Shown here: positions 28,101 through 43,100 of the stretch, in pieces | Position numbering within the stretch: position 1 is the first letter of the stretch | How the letters are laid out: each line of letters opens with the position of its first letter | Assembly (NCBI RefSeq): GCF_025997915.1 | Contig: NZ_AP026677.1 | Coordinates: 1,178,001-1,242,000, forward strand | Length of the DNA: 64,000 nt | Reading direction: 5' to 3' | From: Aquiluna sp. KACHI24 | GTDB taxonomy: Bacteria; Actinomycetota; Actinomycetes; Actinomycetales; Microbacteriaceae | Position numbers and translations under genes: made by a program | Notes under the pieces: model-generated | Told to the model about the DNA's origin: nothing | Databases searched by the model: none | Seen by the model: the letters and a program-made list of their open reading frames with translations, nothing else

Positions 28101-31100
28101 GAAGTGAAGACGAGTGGATTCTCGGTTGAGTCAGTGACCGCGACCGTCGGCGCGACCGTTGCACTCAAACTGAAGTTCACGGTTGGGTAGCTGACCTGAA
28201 TGGCAGCAGTCTTGAATAGTCGCAAAGCTGTGCTATCGACTACCTCATAACTTGAGCCAACCGAATACTTGAGTGTGTAGGCGACACCTGGTGAACCGGT
28301 CAGTGCAAGAGAGCTGAAGTTGGCTTCACCGGCGTTAGCCGTCACGCTTGCAGAACCAGATACCGCTCCCCCGGAACCTGAAGCGATGGTCGCAGTCACA
28401 ACCGTTGAGTTGTCATAGATCGCCTTGTTGCCGTAGCGGTCGTATAGGTAAATCCTTGGCTGGGTCGTAAATGCAGCACCCTGCTGTCCAACCTGGTTTG
28501 GTGAGCGGTTCACTCTGAGCTCACTGGCATCAGTGTGACGAACCTGCAAGTTATACGGGGTATTGATCGAGAAACTGCCCTGACCGGTAGTTGCGGTGAA
28601 GGTCAGCTGTTGCGAAACACTTGGCGGTGCAACCAGGATCAGGCTGGAGAATGTGACGTAGCCATTGACAATCTGGCTTGTAGTTCCAGATTCAATGTAG
28701 CCGCCGCCGGTAACTGTCACGGTGACGCTGTCCGAGCTTGACACGGCTAGGTTGCCATCAAAGTCCAACACCTTCAACACCGCTGGGGTTGGCATCAGCT
28801 CTCCAGTTTTATCGACTTGAGGGAGCTGCACCCAAACAAAACTGTCTGCACCCGCGCTGGTGACCCGAACCACATTCGAATTGGTCGTGATGGCCCCACT
28901 TGCGAACCTGAAGACATAGTCGGCATTCACCAATCCTGTGAACTTCAAACCTGAGAAGGTAGCCAAACCGTTTTGAACGGTTACTGTGGTTGAACCAGAA
29001 ATTTGTGCGGCACTGCCACCTGGTCTATTCGGACCAGAGAACACCGACACGGAAACCTGAGAGGCGTTGTCGGTGTCAGTGACGTTGCCAAAGCGGTCGA
29101 GGATCTCAACCGAAGGTTGGTTCGCCAGCAACTGACCCGTGATAGCACCAACCGGCTGGGTCACAATTCGAAGGCTGTAGGCCGAGGTGTGGGTGAGCGT
29201 AACCGGGTTTGATGTAGTGCTGGTCAGGGCTCCCGAGTTGAAGGTGAGTGAGTAGTGCTGGTTTGCCTCACCTTCGATACGCAGGCTGACGAAGGTCGCA
29301 ACTCCACCGGAAACTTGTGCGGAAATAGATGGGATGGTGTTGTCAGAACCATCAACCAATCGTGAGCCATTTTGTGCTTCAACCCAAACGCTGCCGACAA
29401 AGTCAGAGACTGTGTTGCCGTATTGGTCTTGAACCACAACCTTTGGCTGGGTACCCAGTAGTTCAGCAGTCACGGCGTTAGCGCTCGGCTGCTGAATCAC
29501 AGCCAGCTGGTGGGGATCGTTGAAGGTAACGGAGATCTCGTTTGATGCCACTGAGGTAACCGCTTGGGAAGCAGAGTTTTGGTAGCCGTCGAGTGTGAAG
29601 GTAAGTCTTTGGTTCTCACCCGGAAGCGCGACGATAGTCAAGTTGGAGAAGGTTGCAACTCCGCCAACCAAACTCGCCTGCCCGTTTGCAGCGATTGAAC
29701 CTGCGCCCTGGGTGATAGTGGCCGAGATGGTTTGACCGGTGATAGTCGTGGTCGGGTTGCCATCAAAGTCGCGGACGGTTACGACAGGCGACAGGCTCAA
29801 TGAGTTTCCAGTCTTATTGCCACCCTGGGGCTGACGTTCGATAGTGATGTATTCGGCGAGTGCGTGAGTAACCCAAACAGCCGTGGGTTGGGTGAGCGCT
29901 GTCGAGTTACCGGTGAACTTGTAGGTGAGTTGGTAGCTGGTTTCTGGCAGCACAATCATTGCAAGGTTAGAGAAGGTTGCCACACCAGCCACAGCAGAAA
30001 CGGTATAGCCCTTCAGATAGTCGCGAGCGCCGCGCACTGTGCTTGATAGTGAAACCGTAATCGTGTGGTTTGAGTTCAGAACTCGGTTACCCCAGTCATC
30101 GTGCACCTCGATCACCGGCTGGACCTTGAGCGCTTCTCCGGTCATAGAGCGAACCGAGTTTGAGTCCGTTGCCGAAGCTGCCCTGGAGATGAACAGCTGT
30201 CGAGCCTGTCCGTAGGTGATCACTATGCCGCTTTGACTTGCGGGAATCAGCGCCTCTTGGTCATCCTTGAAAACCAACTTATAGGTGTTACCCGTTGAGC
30301 CAGCAAGGCCCATGTCAAAGGTTGCGACACCCGAAGCATCAGTCTGAGCTTCATTGTTGCCAGCAACGCTGACACCTCCAGTGCCGGAAGCAACCTCTGG
30401 GACAGCAAGGATTGTGATTCGTGCATCATCAAATACTGTGTTACCGAAACCGTCGACAACCTTGACCTTTGGTTGCGTTAGGAAGTCGAGACCGGCAGGG
30501 CCACCAACGGCATCCTGAATCTGAACAATCTTGTGAGCTACGTTGTGCTTCAAGGTCAGCTGTGCCGATGGCGATGAGGTAATGCCGTTGTAGCTGAATT
30601 CGAGTCGATAGATCTCAGCCGACTGAGTTGGGGTTGCAACCTTACCGATCAGCCCCAAATCGGTGAACTGAGCAATACCAGCGCTAACGCTCACAGATGC
30701 AGTTGTTACCTGACCATCAACACCAGATGCAATTGCCGCAGTGACTGAGCCCGAATTCACCGTGGTGACGACGTTGCCATCGAAGTCAACCAACTTGACT
30801 CTTGGCTGGTTTGTTAGTGCGTTTCCGGTTCGAGTTTGAGTAACGCCAGCACCAGTGCCAGGCTGCTCGACTATCTCAACTCGATCGACAGGACCCGGCA
30901 ATACCGTGATTGCCGATGAGCTGACATCGCTGAGTCCAGTGCTCTCAAACTGCAGTGAGTAACCCTGGTTCGGTGTGGCGATAAAAGTCAGACCGGTGAA
31001 ATCCACCACACCAGCGGATGCGGTGAATACCTGGTTGGACGTGGTGACCAGAGAACCTAGGCGATAGAGCTTGGCGGTGACCTGAGTTGCGTTATCGAGG

Positions 31101-34100
31101 GTGACCAAGTTTCCAAACTCGTCATAAAGACGAACTATCGGCGCAGGTGAAATAGCGGCCCTGGTTTGAATATCTGCAGCCGTCCAATCAAGCACCATGT
31201 AGTCGGCAAGACCAGGGGTCAGGTTCACGCTCTCTGAGGTAGAGATGGTTTGAGACTGGTAGGTAATCGCGTAGTTCAGGGTTACCGCGCCCGAGATTGA
31301 TCCAGAGAGCTGGGCCGACGTGAAGCTGGCAATGCCGTTCACAGCAGTGGACTGAGTTTGACCGGTCAGGTCAGCACCGGTGGCAGTCAAGGTAACCACG
31401 GCGTTGCTGCTGCTTACTCGGTTGCCAGCGGAGTCCCGAATCTCAATCACTGGCTGGGTAGCAAAGTTAACTCCGGCACGAACAGCACTTGGGTGCGTGG
31501 TTGCAACCACCTGGGTTGGAATACCGTGCAGGACCTCGATGGTGTGAGAAATCGATGCGAAGTAGTTGGCATTGGTGTCAGTGTTGGCCTTGAACCTGAT
31601 GGTGTAATTACCGACCGTTGCCCTGAGCATGAGGTTCTGGAAGGTGCCTACTCCAGAAACTCCATCAACACTGACCCCAGTGAACGACTGTGGCGCTGGG
31701 GTGGACGTCACTTCAGCTACGAAGCTGACGGTGCCGGTATCGACCAAGTTGCCGAATCTATCCAGTGCCTTCAGCTGCGGATATGCCGAACCCTGACCGG
31801 CTATCACTGCATCGTTAGCCACCGAAGCTGCAGGCAGTGTGGTCCACTGCAAGGCATTTGGTGCAGCGTGAGTGATGACAAATGTTGTGCTGGTACTGGC
31901 GTTTAGGTTTGGCAAAGACGAGCCGGGGCCTGAGGCAAATTGTATGAACCTTGAACCTGCTGATTCGAAGGTCAAACCGTTGAAGACCACCAAACCGTTT
32001 TGAGCAGTGAACTCAGCTGAGGTGGAAATCAGTGCAGAGTTGGTAGCGCTCTTTAGATTTGCAACCAGGGTCGCAGAGGCGGTGACTCTTGTTACTCGGT
32101 TGTAGTAGTCGTCAATAATCTCGGCGCTCACCGACTGAGCAAACAACTCACCGGCAACTACATTCTGCGGACCCTGAACAACACTGATACCTGTTGCATT
32201 GCCCGGCTCGAGTGTGACTGCAGAACTTATTGAAATGCTCGGTTGATCAGTGAAACTGAAGTCGAGGTTGTAGCTTCCGGCCACACCCGATAGTCGAAGC
32301 GCAGAGAACTCACCAATACCTGCTGATAGCGAGATGGCCCTTGTTCCGGTGAGAGTCACGCCCTGCTTGGTCTGGGCATCCCAGACCGCGCCCGAATAGC
32401 TGACCTCGACGGTTGCAGTTGCCTGGTTCGAGGTTGAGACTCGGTTGCCTTCTGGGTCGCGCAGTTCGACAATCGGCTGAGTTCCAAAGTCCACACCTGA
32501 AAGTGCGTCGGAAACTGAGGTGGTAACTACGAGCTGCGAAGCAGCTCCGTGGTTGAGTGTGATGACTTGAGAAGCCGAGATAACTCCGGATGAAGATGTG
32601 CCCTCAGCCTCATATATAAGTGTGTGAGATCCGGCAGTTCCTCGAAGCACAAGGTTGGATGCGAAGGTCGCAACACCGGTTTGAGCAGAGGCAGTGACCG
32701 AACCAGAAATGGAGACAGTTGCGACCTTGATTCGGATGTCCATGCCTGGGGTCGGAACCGTGTTACCCGAGACGTCTTCCACGGTCACAATAGGCGCGGT
32801 CCCGAAGACCACTCTGTTACTAAATCCATCCGCAGCCTGGGTCAACTCCAGACGGTAAGGGTTTCCAGGCTCCAGTTCAATAGCTCCGGAAACAGAAATC
32901 TGTGACGGCAGCTGGATGGTTGCGCTCAAGGTCTTGGTGCCAACAAGGCCTGTGAGCACGACATTGCTGAAGGTAGCAACACCTGCAGACGCAGAGACGG
33001 CAGTGGTTCCGGAGCTGACAGCACCCAAAGAACTGAGTTGAACGGTTTGGGTTGATTGCCCGCCGGAAGTTACCAAGTTTCCATCAGCGTCAAAAATCTT
33101 CACCACAACTGCATCTGCGCCAAGTGAAATGTGGTTTTTTGCAGCCGCGGGTTTTGTCAGGGTTAGGTAGTCCGCTGCACCGTGTGCGACCGTCACCGAG
33201 ACGGTTGCCCCGGTTAGGCCGGTCGAGGTGAAACCAAGGTCGTAGGTTCCAATGCTTCCCGCTAGCGATAGTCCAGTGAAGTTAATCTGACCCGAGCTTG
33301 CATAACGAGTTTCAGTGCCAGAGAGTGCAATGCCCGAGATGGTCGCCTGAATCTGAGCTGAGCTGTCCGTAACTGTGTTTCCCGCACTGTCGAGAACCGA
33401 GAGCACTATGTCAGTAATTGTGGTTCGGTTGGCAACCGAGACTGCCGTCGCGCTTGCGGATAGGCGCACTGGCTCTCCAAATGTGAGGGCAAAGTTCTGC
33501 GACTCGACAAACGTGATGCTTGCTCCAGCAGAGTTACTAGTAGCTGAGAAGCGCAGTCGCTTGGTACCAGCAGAACCTTCAACCGCGAGGTCCGGTAGCT
33601 CAATGAAGGAATCACCAAGAATGTTGGACGCGGTGGATCCCGTGATGGCATTAGCCGAACCAGACACGATGGTGGTCGAGACGGTAGTCACTGAGTCAAC
33701 AACTGGGTTATTGAACTGGTCCTGGACCTGCAGGCGGACGGCAGGGCTGAAGGTCATTTTGGAACGAATGCTGGATGCTACGTTTTGAACAACAACCAAC
33801 TTGCTTGCTTGGGCGTTGCTGATGACGAAGGTATCCGAAAGCGCGGCGTCGAGACCCGACGCGGTTGCTTTGATCTTGTAGCTTCCGACCTTGTCGATTC
33901 TGAGCTCTGCCCCGGTGAGGCTTATGAATGTTCCACCAGCGTTTATTGTCGACGTCTTGACTGACTTGGACACATAGGCGGTGTCGCTTGAAGAGACTGC
34001 CTGAACTATGACCGTGATGTTGCTTTGCGCAGTTGCAATGTTGCCCAAACCATCCTCAAGACGGATGTACATTACAGAGCTCTGGTTATCACCGGCCTTC

Positions 34101-37100
34101 TTGTTGACCGGCTGCCCTGAGGAGATCACCAATTCGGATGCGCTACCTGCCGTTACATTGAAGTTGGTTGTGAACCAAGACACAAAACCGGTCACGGTGA
34201 AGTTGAGACGCTGATTTGGATTGGCTTTTTCCAGCGCTAGATTGTCAAATGTTGCAACGCCCGAGCTGAGTGATACCGATTTGGTTCCAAATACCGCGCC
34301 CTCAGCAGCATTTGTGATTGTGATGGACTTAGATGAAGTTGGACCGGTAGTTACTCGGTTACCTCTTGAGTCAATAACTTCGACAACCAATGCTGAAAGC
34401 GTCGCTCCAGCAATTCCACTTGTTGGCTGCGAGATAACTCTGAGGTTAGTAGCAACGCCGTGAGTAAGTTCGATCTCTTGGCTCACGCTCGCAACTGCAG
34501 AACTACTGGCTCCTTCGATGGAGTAGCTAATCGAGTAGCTACCTACGGTTCCAGAAATAGATAGCGCCGTGAAGGTAGCAATACCTGTCGAGGTATCCAC
34601 AGCAACAGTTGTTCCTGACAGTGATGCCGCAGGGCTAAGGGCCGCGACAACATTGTGGGCTACACCCGTCACGATGTTGTTGGAACTATCTCGAAGCTTC
34701 AAAATCGGTTGAGTGGTGAGAGCAATTCCGCTGGCTGCTCCAGCACCCTGAGTTTCCAAGGTCAACTTGGTGGCATCGCCAAATCCGAGAGTGATGGTCT
34801 CGTTGTCAGAGAGTTGAGAAGGCAGATAGATGCGGCCTGTGAGGGTGTGGCTTCCGATTGTTCCCTGAAGTGCAACTCCGGAGAAGGTAGCAATACCGCC
34901 ACTGGCAGAGATTGCTGTGGTACCAGTCAAGGTGCCAGGGCTCACGATTAGCTCAATTGTCTGGTCAGACTCCTCACCAGAGGTAACAAGGTTGCCATCA
35001 GCATCCAGAATCTTCACCACTGGTTGAGTAGCTAAGTTCTGAGCGTTCTTGGCCGTTGCTGAGACCGTTAGGTCCACAAAGGCTGCGACACCGTGAGTCA
35101 ATGTAATTGAGGTTGTCGCCGAAGCCAGTCCTGTTGCGGTGAAGCTAATGGTGTATCCGCCAACGGTTCCAGAAATCGAAAGCGAACTGAAGTTGGCGAT
35201 ACCAGACGAGGCATATACGGATGTGGTGCCATTCAGCGATGCGCCAGTCAGAGAAGCAACCACATTGGTATTTGCATCGCCAACTAAGTTGCCCGCAGAG
35301 TCAAGCACGTTGACGGACAGTTGATTGAGTGTTGCTCGGTTGGCAACCGAAATAGCTGTCGGGCTGACGGTCAACCTTGAGGCCTCTCCAAAAGTAACAG
35401 CAAAGACCTGGCTTGAAACCGAAACATTTGTGTAGATAGTGGTGACGGCAAACTTCAGGCGCAGATTCGATGCCAAGGCCTCAACTGCGAGATCCGGGAA
35501 TTCGATAATTGAACTTCCGCTCACCATTGCAACGCTGGTGCCAACAAGAGAAATTGCAGAACCAGATATCACGGTCGCGCTGATCGACAAATCCTTGTTC
35601 AGAACTGGGTTGTTATAAGCATCCAGAGCTTCGAGTCGGACCACCGGACTGAAAGTCATTCCGGAGCGAACTGAAGAAGGCATGTCCTGCAAGATCCGCA
35701 GCTTGGCGGTTGCGCCGTTTGTGATTACGAATGTGTTGCTTAGTGCCTCTTGCAATCCCGCAGTCACTGCTTTGTATTTGTAGCTACCAACTGCGGTAAC
35801 CCTGACCGTCTCTACGGACAGCGAAACTGATGATGCCTGCGGAGAGATTGTCACTGTTGAGCTGGCCAAGACTTGCGAGGAGTCAGTGCTAGATACTCTC
35901 TGAACTTGAATTGACACAGAAGCTGACTGTGATGTCAGGTTGCCCCACTCGTCTTTCAGATCTATTCGCTGCGGGTTCTGGTCTTCACCGGCAATCTTGT
36001 TTGCAGCTGTGGTCGCCCATACAAGTTGGTATGGCAAACCAGCGGTCAAGGTTAGGGCTTGTGAAGTTGAGAGCGCAGTGAGTCCGGCGGGAGCGGTAAC
36101 TCGGTAGCTCAAGGTTCTAGTTGTCGCCGTGTTCGCATAGGCCAAGTCGCTATAGGTGGCAAAGCCAGCTTCAATTGGAACCGTTGTGGTACCAGACAGG
36201 GTCGGTGAGATCATCGTCGCCGATACCGAAGCCGCACCAGGCACCACGTTGTCATCGGCATCACGGAGACTGAGTCGAGGCTGAGTTGTAAATGCGATGC
36301 CGGCTCTAGCTCCCGCTGCTGCGGTATCAAGTGCCAGCCTTGTTGCAGCACCCGGGGTCAAGGTCACCGTGTGAGAGACCGAAGCAACTCCGACTGATGA
36401 ATAGCTGAAATCAAGTCGGAAAGTGCCAACTGTTCCGCGCAGCGCAAGGTTAGAGAATGTCGAGACTGCTGCAACATTTGAACCGGTCGCAACCGGTGAG
36501 TTTGTAGTGCCGATCAACGATGCACCCGAACCAGAACCGATAACCGCGGATATAGTTCCGGTTCGGTTTAGTGACTGGTTTCCGTAGGCATCGAGAAGTC
36601 GAACCACTACTTGGCTAAGAGTGCTGCGGTTCGCTTGAGTCTGCGCGTCACTGGATATTGCTAGCTGAGTCGGGGCACCGGGGGTCAGAGTGATCAGAGT
36701 GCCCGAAGAAGTAACAGTCCTGGTTTCACTTGTGAGCGCGGTGTAGGTGACCGCGAAAGAGACGGTCACAGTATCCGAGGTAGACGCAGCTATGACTAGG
36801 GAATTGAAGGTGGCAACACCAGAGTCGTTTGCCTTGACCTTGTCGCCCGAAACTATGGTTGCGGTCGTGCCAGATACGCTGGCCGACACTGTGATGTTCT
36901 TGTGATCGCCTGCTGTGATTGCGTTGCCATAGGCGTCTTTGACGGTGACAGTGAAGTGCAGGCCGGTCTGCCCGACTACTGAAGATGCGGTATTTGCAAC
37001 GACAACGAGCTGTCCTGGTTCACCCGCCATTACGTTGTAGTCGACGGAGCGAGTCTGAAGAGTTGTGTTGTCAACGGTTGCTGAAACAGTGAAGGCGTAG

Positions 37101-40100
37101 ACGCCGACACCGGTTGTGACCTTTAGGTCACTGAATGAGATAAGTCCACCAACTCTGGTTGTGGTGCTCAGGCCGGTTAAGGTTCCCGAACCTGAAGCCA
37201 CGGTTGCGGTTACGGAATAGCTGTATGCGAGTCGGTTGTTAGCATCCAGCACCTTGGAGTAGGTATCCGTAATGGCAAACCTAGGCGGTGGGTTGAATGC
37301 AACTGCCAAGAACTCGTTAGCTTCCTCCGTGGTTGGGCTATTGGTTTGAGAGATTGCGGTTCCAACACCAAAAACTGGAGAAACACCGTCAACTGCAAGC
37401 GGTGAGTAAGAGACTGCAGAGGAGTAGGTAACCATGCTCGATGCAGAGATTGCGACAGCTCCAGACACCGAGTTGGAGCCTGGAAGGTTTACTCCGCCAC
37501 CGGCGTCAATGGCAAGGTTTTGTGCTGTGAGTATCGAACCCGTTGAAGTAACAGAACCTGGCGTAGAAAGTCGAACGGATGTCACCTGAGACGCAGCAAC
37601 CGAGACGTTTTGGGTCACAAAGATGTCACCTGTTGTAGCTGAACCGAAGCGCAACCTTGGGGTTTCAATGAACGAGAGCTCTGACTGAACAAGACCTAGT
37701 CGATTTGATGCATTTGTTCCCAGGTCAATCGGCCGATTGAGAGTTTGAGGCCTGATAGTCACGCTTCCATCTCTAGAACTTAGCGATGCGCCGATTGCAA
37801 TGTCATCGGAGTTCACAACTACCCCCGCACTCGATGTGACCGACCCAGCCTGGTTGAAGTTTCCTGCGAAGACTGTCGTGGTTCCTGAGATGCTGACCGG
37901 GTGGCTGGCGTGAATTGTGACTGTTGAGCTATTTCCGGATTTTGCGATGACTAGGTTTCCAACGCGAGGATCTAGACCTCGAGTCGTCAGTTCGGATCGG
38001 AATGATGTGGTTAGGGGCTCTAGTGTCAATGTGCCCGAGGTTGAGACGATTACCTTTCGAACATCAGAGACGCCGTCAGAAAAATCAATCGAGTTTGATC
38101 GAAGCACGATCTGGGCGGAGCTGGTGGTAATCGGCGAGTTCGAAACCGGAGAAGCTCCCAAGTAGACGCGGTCACTTGCATTCCAAGTTGCATCACTGTT
38201 GTCACCTGCAGTATCTCCGAGAGATATTCCAGCATGGGTCGGTGCAGTTGCCGAGAGAGTGGACTCTATTGTGATGCGTCCATCGCGCGACAAAATCTCT
38301 GAGTACTGCAAGTGGATAGGAGCACCCATTCCGTCGTTGCGAACTCCGTTATTGGTTCCTCCAACGGCAGAGATATTGACCTCCCCACCGACCCCAGTTG
38401 CAGCAACTCGGAAGCCAGGAGCGTATCCGCTTGAAGCAACAGGTAGTTCAGCGTTCAGAGCTGAACTAAATTGCCCCGAGCCATTGGAACTATTGACATT
38501 GATGGTGATCGCATCAGTGTTGGTTGCCGAGGAGATCCACTGATCGGATCCCCCTTGAACGTAACTCCATTGATTGGTTGTGTCATAAGCCGCGAACCAA
38601 GCGTAGTTATAGTCACCACTCGTTAGAGGTCGCAGCGTTGCCCAAACGGCTATTCGCCCACTTCCCGCATTCGTGACACCCTGTGCTGAGAACATGCCGT
38701 ATCGGTCAGCTGCATTGCCGCCACCGCTGGCTGCGATGAAAACATCTCCACCGGAAGTGACGAAGCTTCTGCCCGTCTGAAGTTCTACGCCTGCTCGGTT
38801 TTGGGTGTTGCTCGTGTCAACGGCGTAGCCGTCCGGGTAGCCGTCATTCGCGCTTCTACCTGATATCCCAGACCCAGCTCCGCCATCATCCAAGCCTCCA
38901 GCAATGGTGAGCTTGCCACCGCGAGTTTGAATCGTGTTGGATGCCCCAAAGCGAATGGAACCAGCGCCATTGTTGTCAGTGTCAGACCAGAAGGTGACGT
39001 CGCCATTTTGGGTACTGAAGTCGACGCTTGCAGAGGTGAGAATGTTCCCTCTTGACTTGAGGGTGATGGATGCTGAGGTTGAGGAAGAAGTCAAATCCTG
39101 TTGAATTTCAATAGACCCGCCGTGAACTAGCACAGGGCCGTTGATGCTGAAAGCCTTGTTGATGGTCCACGTTCCCGTCTCGGTTGACCTTCCAAGAGTC
39201 AGAGCCGACAATCCGGAGTGCGCTGTTACCTGCCCCAATGATGTTGGAACTGTGACAAATGCGCTTGCACTTGATTGCACCGTCACCCTTGCCGAGCCGG
39301 TCCAGGTGGTGGAGTCAAACTGAGGAGTGTCATCCTGAATGAGCAACTCGCTCCCTGCTTGGAGTGTTGTCGTGGCCGTCCAAACTCTGGATGATCCCTT
39401 TCCGAGAAGCGAGACTGCACCGTTGGTAGAACGAATTACTGACCCGTTGGCACCGCTGTACCAAATTTGTTGGTCATGCGAATCCGCAGCGCTTGAATTC
39501 ACCTCACCCGAGATAGTGATGTCTCCATCGGTAGACGTGATGGTCGCGGGCCACAGGAACACCCCGCGCTTTTCGTCCTTGTTCCCAGTTACTGCCCTTC
39601 CGTCACCTATGAGCTCGATGTCGCCCGTGGTTGTGGTGATAATCGCACCGTAGGTGAGAATTCCAGAGTGCTCCTCGTCGATGGCTCCACCTATGGGCTG
39701 ATCGGCGAGGCGGCCATAAACGCGAATGTTTCCAGAGGTTGCCGAGATCTGCGCATCTGAAAGGTAGGCACCAACTCCGTCGTCAGGATCGTTGTCTGGC
39801 CCCTGAGAACCTCGAATCGTTATATTTCCTGTTCCTGAGTTAAGTGTGGATCCCAGGTCTAGCGATACACCTAAGTACTGAGTTGACTCTGAAGTTCCAA
39901 TCGCATAGCTCGTTAGAGGGCTTGATCCGCCTGAAATGAGGATGTCACCGCCGTTGCTTCTGAAGTTGGCGGAGTTGATCAGGACACCACCCTCAACTGC
40001 ATCATTAGCGCGCGATTGAATCCATATGTTCCCGCCCTGGGTCGTGATGTCCTCATAGAGTCGCAGGTCAGCCCTTGCGACCAATGAGACTGTTGACCCT

Positions 40101-43100
40101 GCGCTCAGGTCGCCAGCCTCCGCACCATCGCCCACAATAATGTTTCCCGCGTAGATTTTGATTTCGCCGCTAAGCGATTGATTGTTTCTGATGTAGAGGT
40201 CGCGATTGATGTCGCCTGCCAGAGGCGGCTTTCCGATGGTCAGGCTTCTTGGGCCTACCAATGTTTGCTTGAAAATCTGGTATCCGTTACCCCAAAGATC
40301 AGCAAAGTAGTTATTGGTGTAAGGCAGGAACTTAACATCACCCGAGAGACGATAGTTAGACGTATCTGCGCTAAATCCAAAGTTGTCCGAGATAAAGGTG
40401 ATGTTCGCACTCGAGGTTGGGACGTAAGCATTACCCGCGACACTTCCAAAATTACGATTTTTTTCAGAGGTTGCGAGGTCCAGAGAAGTGATCTTTCCGC
40501 CGCCATCTACGGTTATATCGCCTGCCGCCGAAAGAAGATTTATCCTTCGAAGGTACATGCTGTATGCGCCAGCACCTGTCTGGCGAGCTATTAGCTCGAC
40601 ACCTCCACCAGTGGTAGCAGCCGAAGCAACCGTAATTAAATTGGATCCTCCTGATCCATAAAGTCGCAATCCCTCGTGGGTGGCTCCAGCAGAGACGCCA
40701 GAAATTCGAACCGCGGGTGAGCTGGAGGCATGAGAAACGATGGTTATAAAGTCGTTGAAGTTAGTGTCAAGGTCATAGTCAATAAAAGCGAAACCTCTAC
40801 CATCCGCAGTAGTTTCACCCGTTAGATCTATCGAACCCGTACCGCTAAATATCTCTGTTACCGGGTAGGCGAGCAAACCGTAGCTCGAATTGCTTCGGCC
40901 TCGCATGACTATGTCTCCGCCACCCGAATAGATCTCCAAGTGGGGAAGTAGAAAGATTGCCCAGGTTGCGCCTGAACGCCCGCGTGCATAACCGTCTGGT
41001 CGCCCATCTAGATTGGAGTCAGCTCCACCTGCAATGAAGATGTCTCCGCCACCGGAGACGGCAGTTTTGTCTTCGACTCCGTTTGCAGTATTTAGCTTGG
41101 CGTACCATCCGATCTTTACGTCACCAGCACCGTTGCTGTCTGCATCTGACCAAATGGTGAGGTCTCCGCGATTGGTTTGAAGCCTGGAGATACCAGTTTC
41201 CAGAGTGTTGCTGCTACCGTCCGTGACCTCAATAAAGTCAGCCGCTTTTAGGGTTACACCAGACCCGACTCCCGTTGTCATCAAGTCGTATCCAGAGTCG
41301 AGGTCAATGCTTCGTCCAAAGACTCGGAGTGCGCCATTGGAGGTTACTGAGTTGTAAAGGATTATGTCGTGAACGGCGGTCGCGTAACCAGAATCGACTC
41401 CCAGGGTAAAGCTGCCAGCGTTAACCAGTGGCCACCAATTGATGTTGGCTCCGAAGTTAGATCCAAAAGGCAAAACCGCCACCGCGCCAGAAGTACTAAA
41501 CGCAGCTGACCTTTGGTTTCCAATCACACCGTTGGCGATTACGTTTATGCCGGCCACGGAGCTGGATACGCTCGTGCCAGCGCGTTCGCCCCAGTGCTGG
41601 GTGAAGTTTTCATTTGTAAAACTAACGACAGCGTTCGAGCTAAATGTAACCGCTCCAGTCTTCGACAAGACGTTCACAGCAGCTAACCAAGTTCCGGTGT
41701 TGGTGGAAGTTGAACCCAAGTTTGAGGTAATTGACACTCCACCGCCAGCATCGGCCAGCGACTGAATCGTTGTCGGGTTGCTGGAATTCTTCGTGTAAAT
41801 GCGAACAGCCTGGGTTCCGGTACCGCTAATCCTGGCTGAAATTGAAATTGCAGGCGTCGATGTTGCTTGGGAGGAAAAGAGCGCTCCGGCCTCGGTTTCT
41901 TGATCAGTGAAGAATTCAAAAGCTTCTACGTCTCCACTGCCAGTTACTGCAGCCTCAACCAAGATTTGACCGACACCAGTTACGAATTCACCTTGGCTCT
42001 GGAAGTTGAAGGCCGAATGACCTCCTGCGACCTTTTTACTTGCGCGAACCACCCAATCTCCACCTCCGGTGAAGATGTCAACGAACTTTCCGAGACCGAC
42101 CGCGAGGTCAGTGTTAGTTGCAGATTGGCTCCTCTGGCCCGTATCCCAAGCTTGTCCTGCAGGGCGGCCGGATCCATCGTCTGCTCCGCCAGCCATGATG
42201 ATATCGCCGCCGCCGGTCAAGGGACCGTATGAGTAAACGCCGTTGGCAGAGTTGATGCGGGTGTTGTGAGCAATCCAAATCAGACCCTGCTGGTTGGCGT
42301 CAGAATCCGCCCAGAAAATTATGTCGCCGTTATTGGTCTGGATAGTGCTGAAGCTAGCATCGGTACCTTGCACATTCGTAGTGGTGTTGTTGACAACGTC
42401 AATCCAACCTCTTGCCTTCAAGGTGATTGGGCTGTTGGCGCCCGAAGCATAGAGGTCCGCCCCCACATCGACCGTCACGGCGAATGCCGACACGGTGATG
42501 GGATCAACACTGTTCAAGTCTCTGGCGATCTTGAAATTCTTCGATGATGTGTTGACGGCAAGGTAGTTTCCAATTTCAACAGAAGAGGCAAAAACATCAA
42601 AATTCAAAGTTGAATCGGCTTCGAAATTAACGTTTGCTGGCGTAACCCGAACTCTTCCTGAGGTTGAAATCAGCGATGAGGCATTTGCCGTGGTGTCCAG
42701 CAAGGCACTCGTGCTGATGTTAATGTCTGCACTCGAGGTTGGAACGCTTGAGCCGCTCTTGGATCCAATCCATCTAGCATCGGCAGTTGCCCAGTTGAGA
42801 TAACCGTTTGAGAAAATGTTTATGTCGCCTGCTGCAGACAGCAAGTTAGTGACGTCGGTCAATAGCATGCCCGATGTGTTGGTTGCCCCAGTGATCGCGG
42901 AAATTGAAATTCCAACATCTACCTGGCCGGTAGAGACCATGGTTAGGTTCTGGGTGTCTGTCTGCTCAAATGCCTCATTGGATGTGGCACTGGTTTGGGT
43001 ATAAATCTCGATGGCTGGAGAGACGGTGGCAGCCGACTCCCAGCTTCCGCCCTGGTTTCGGTACCCGTTCTGGGCATTCTGTGACACAGCATTCAGGTAG

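Noticed and set aside
31358-31906. Antisense open frame of 182 codons within the Ig array
   Set aside because: Composition is that of the complement of Ser/Thr/Val/Gly-rich coding sequence; no ribosome binding site or recognisable domain. The same holds for the other plus-strand frames across 1-47158.
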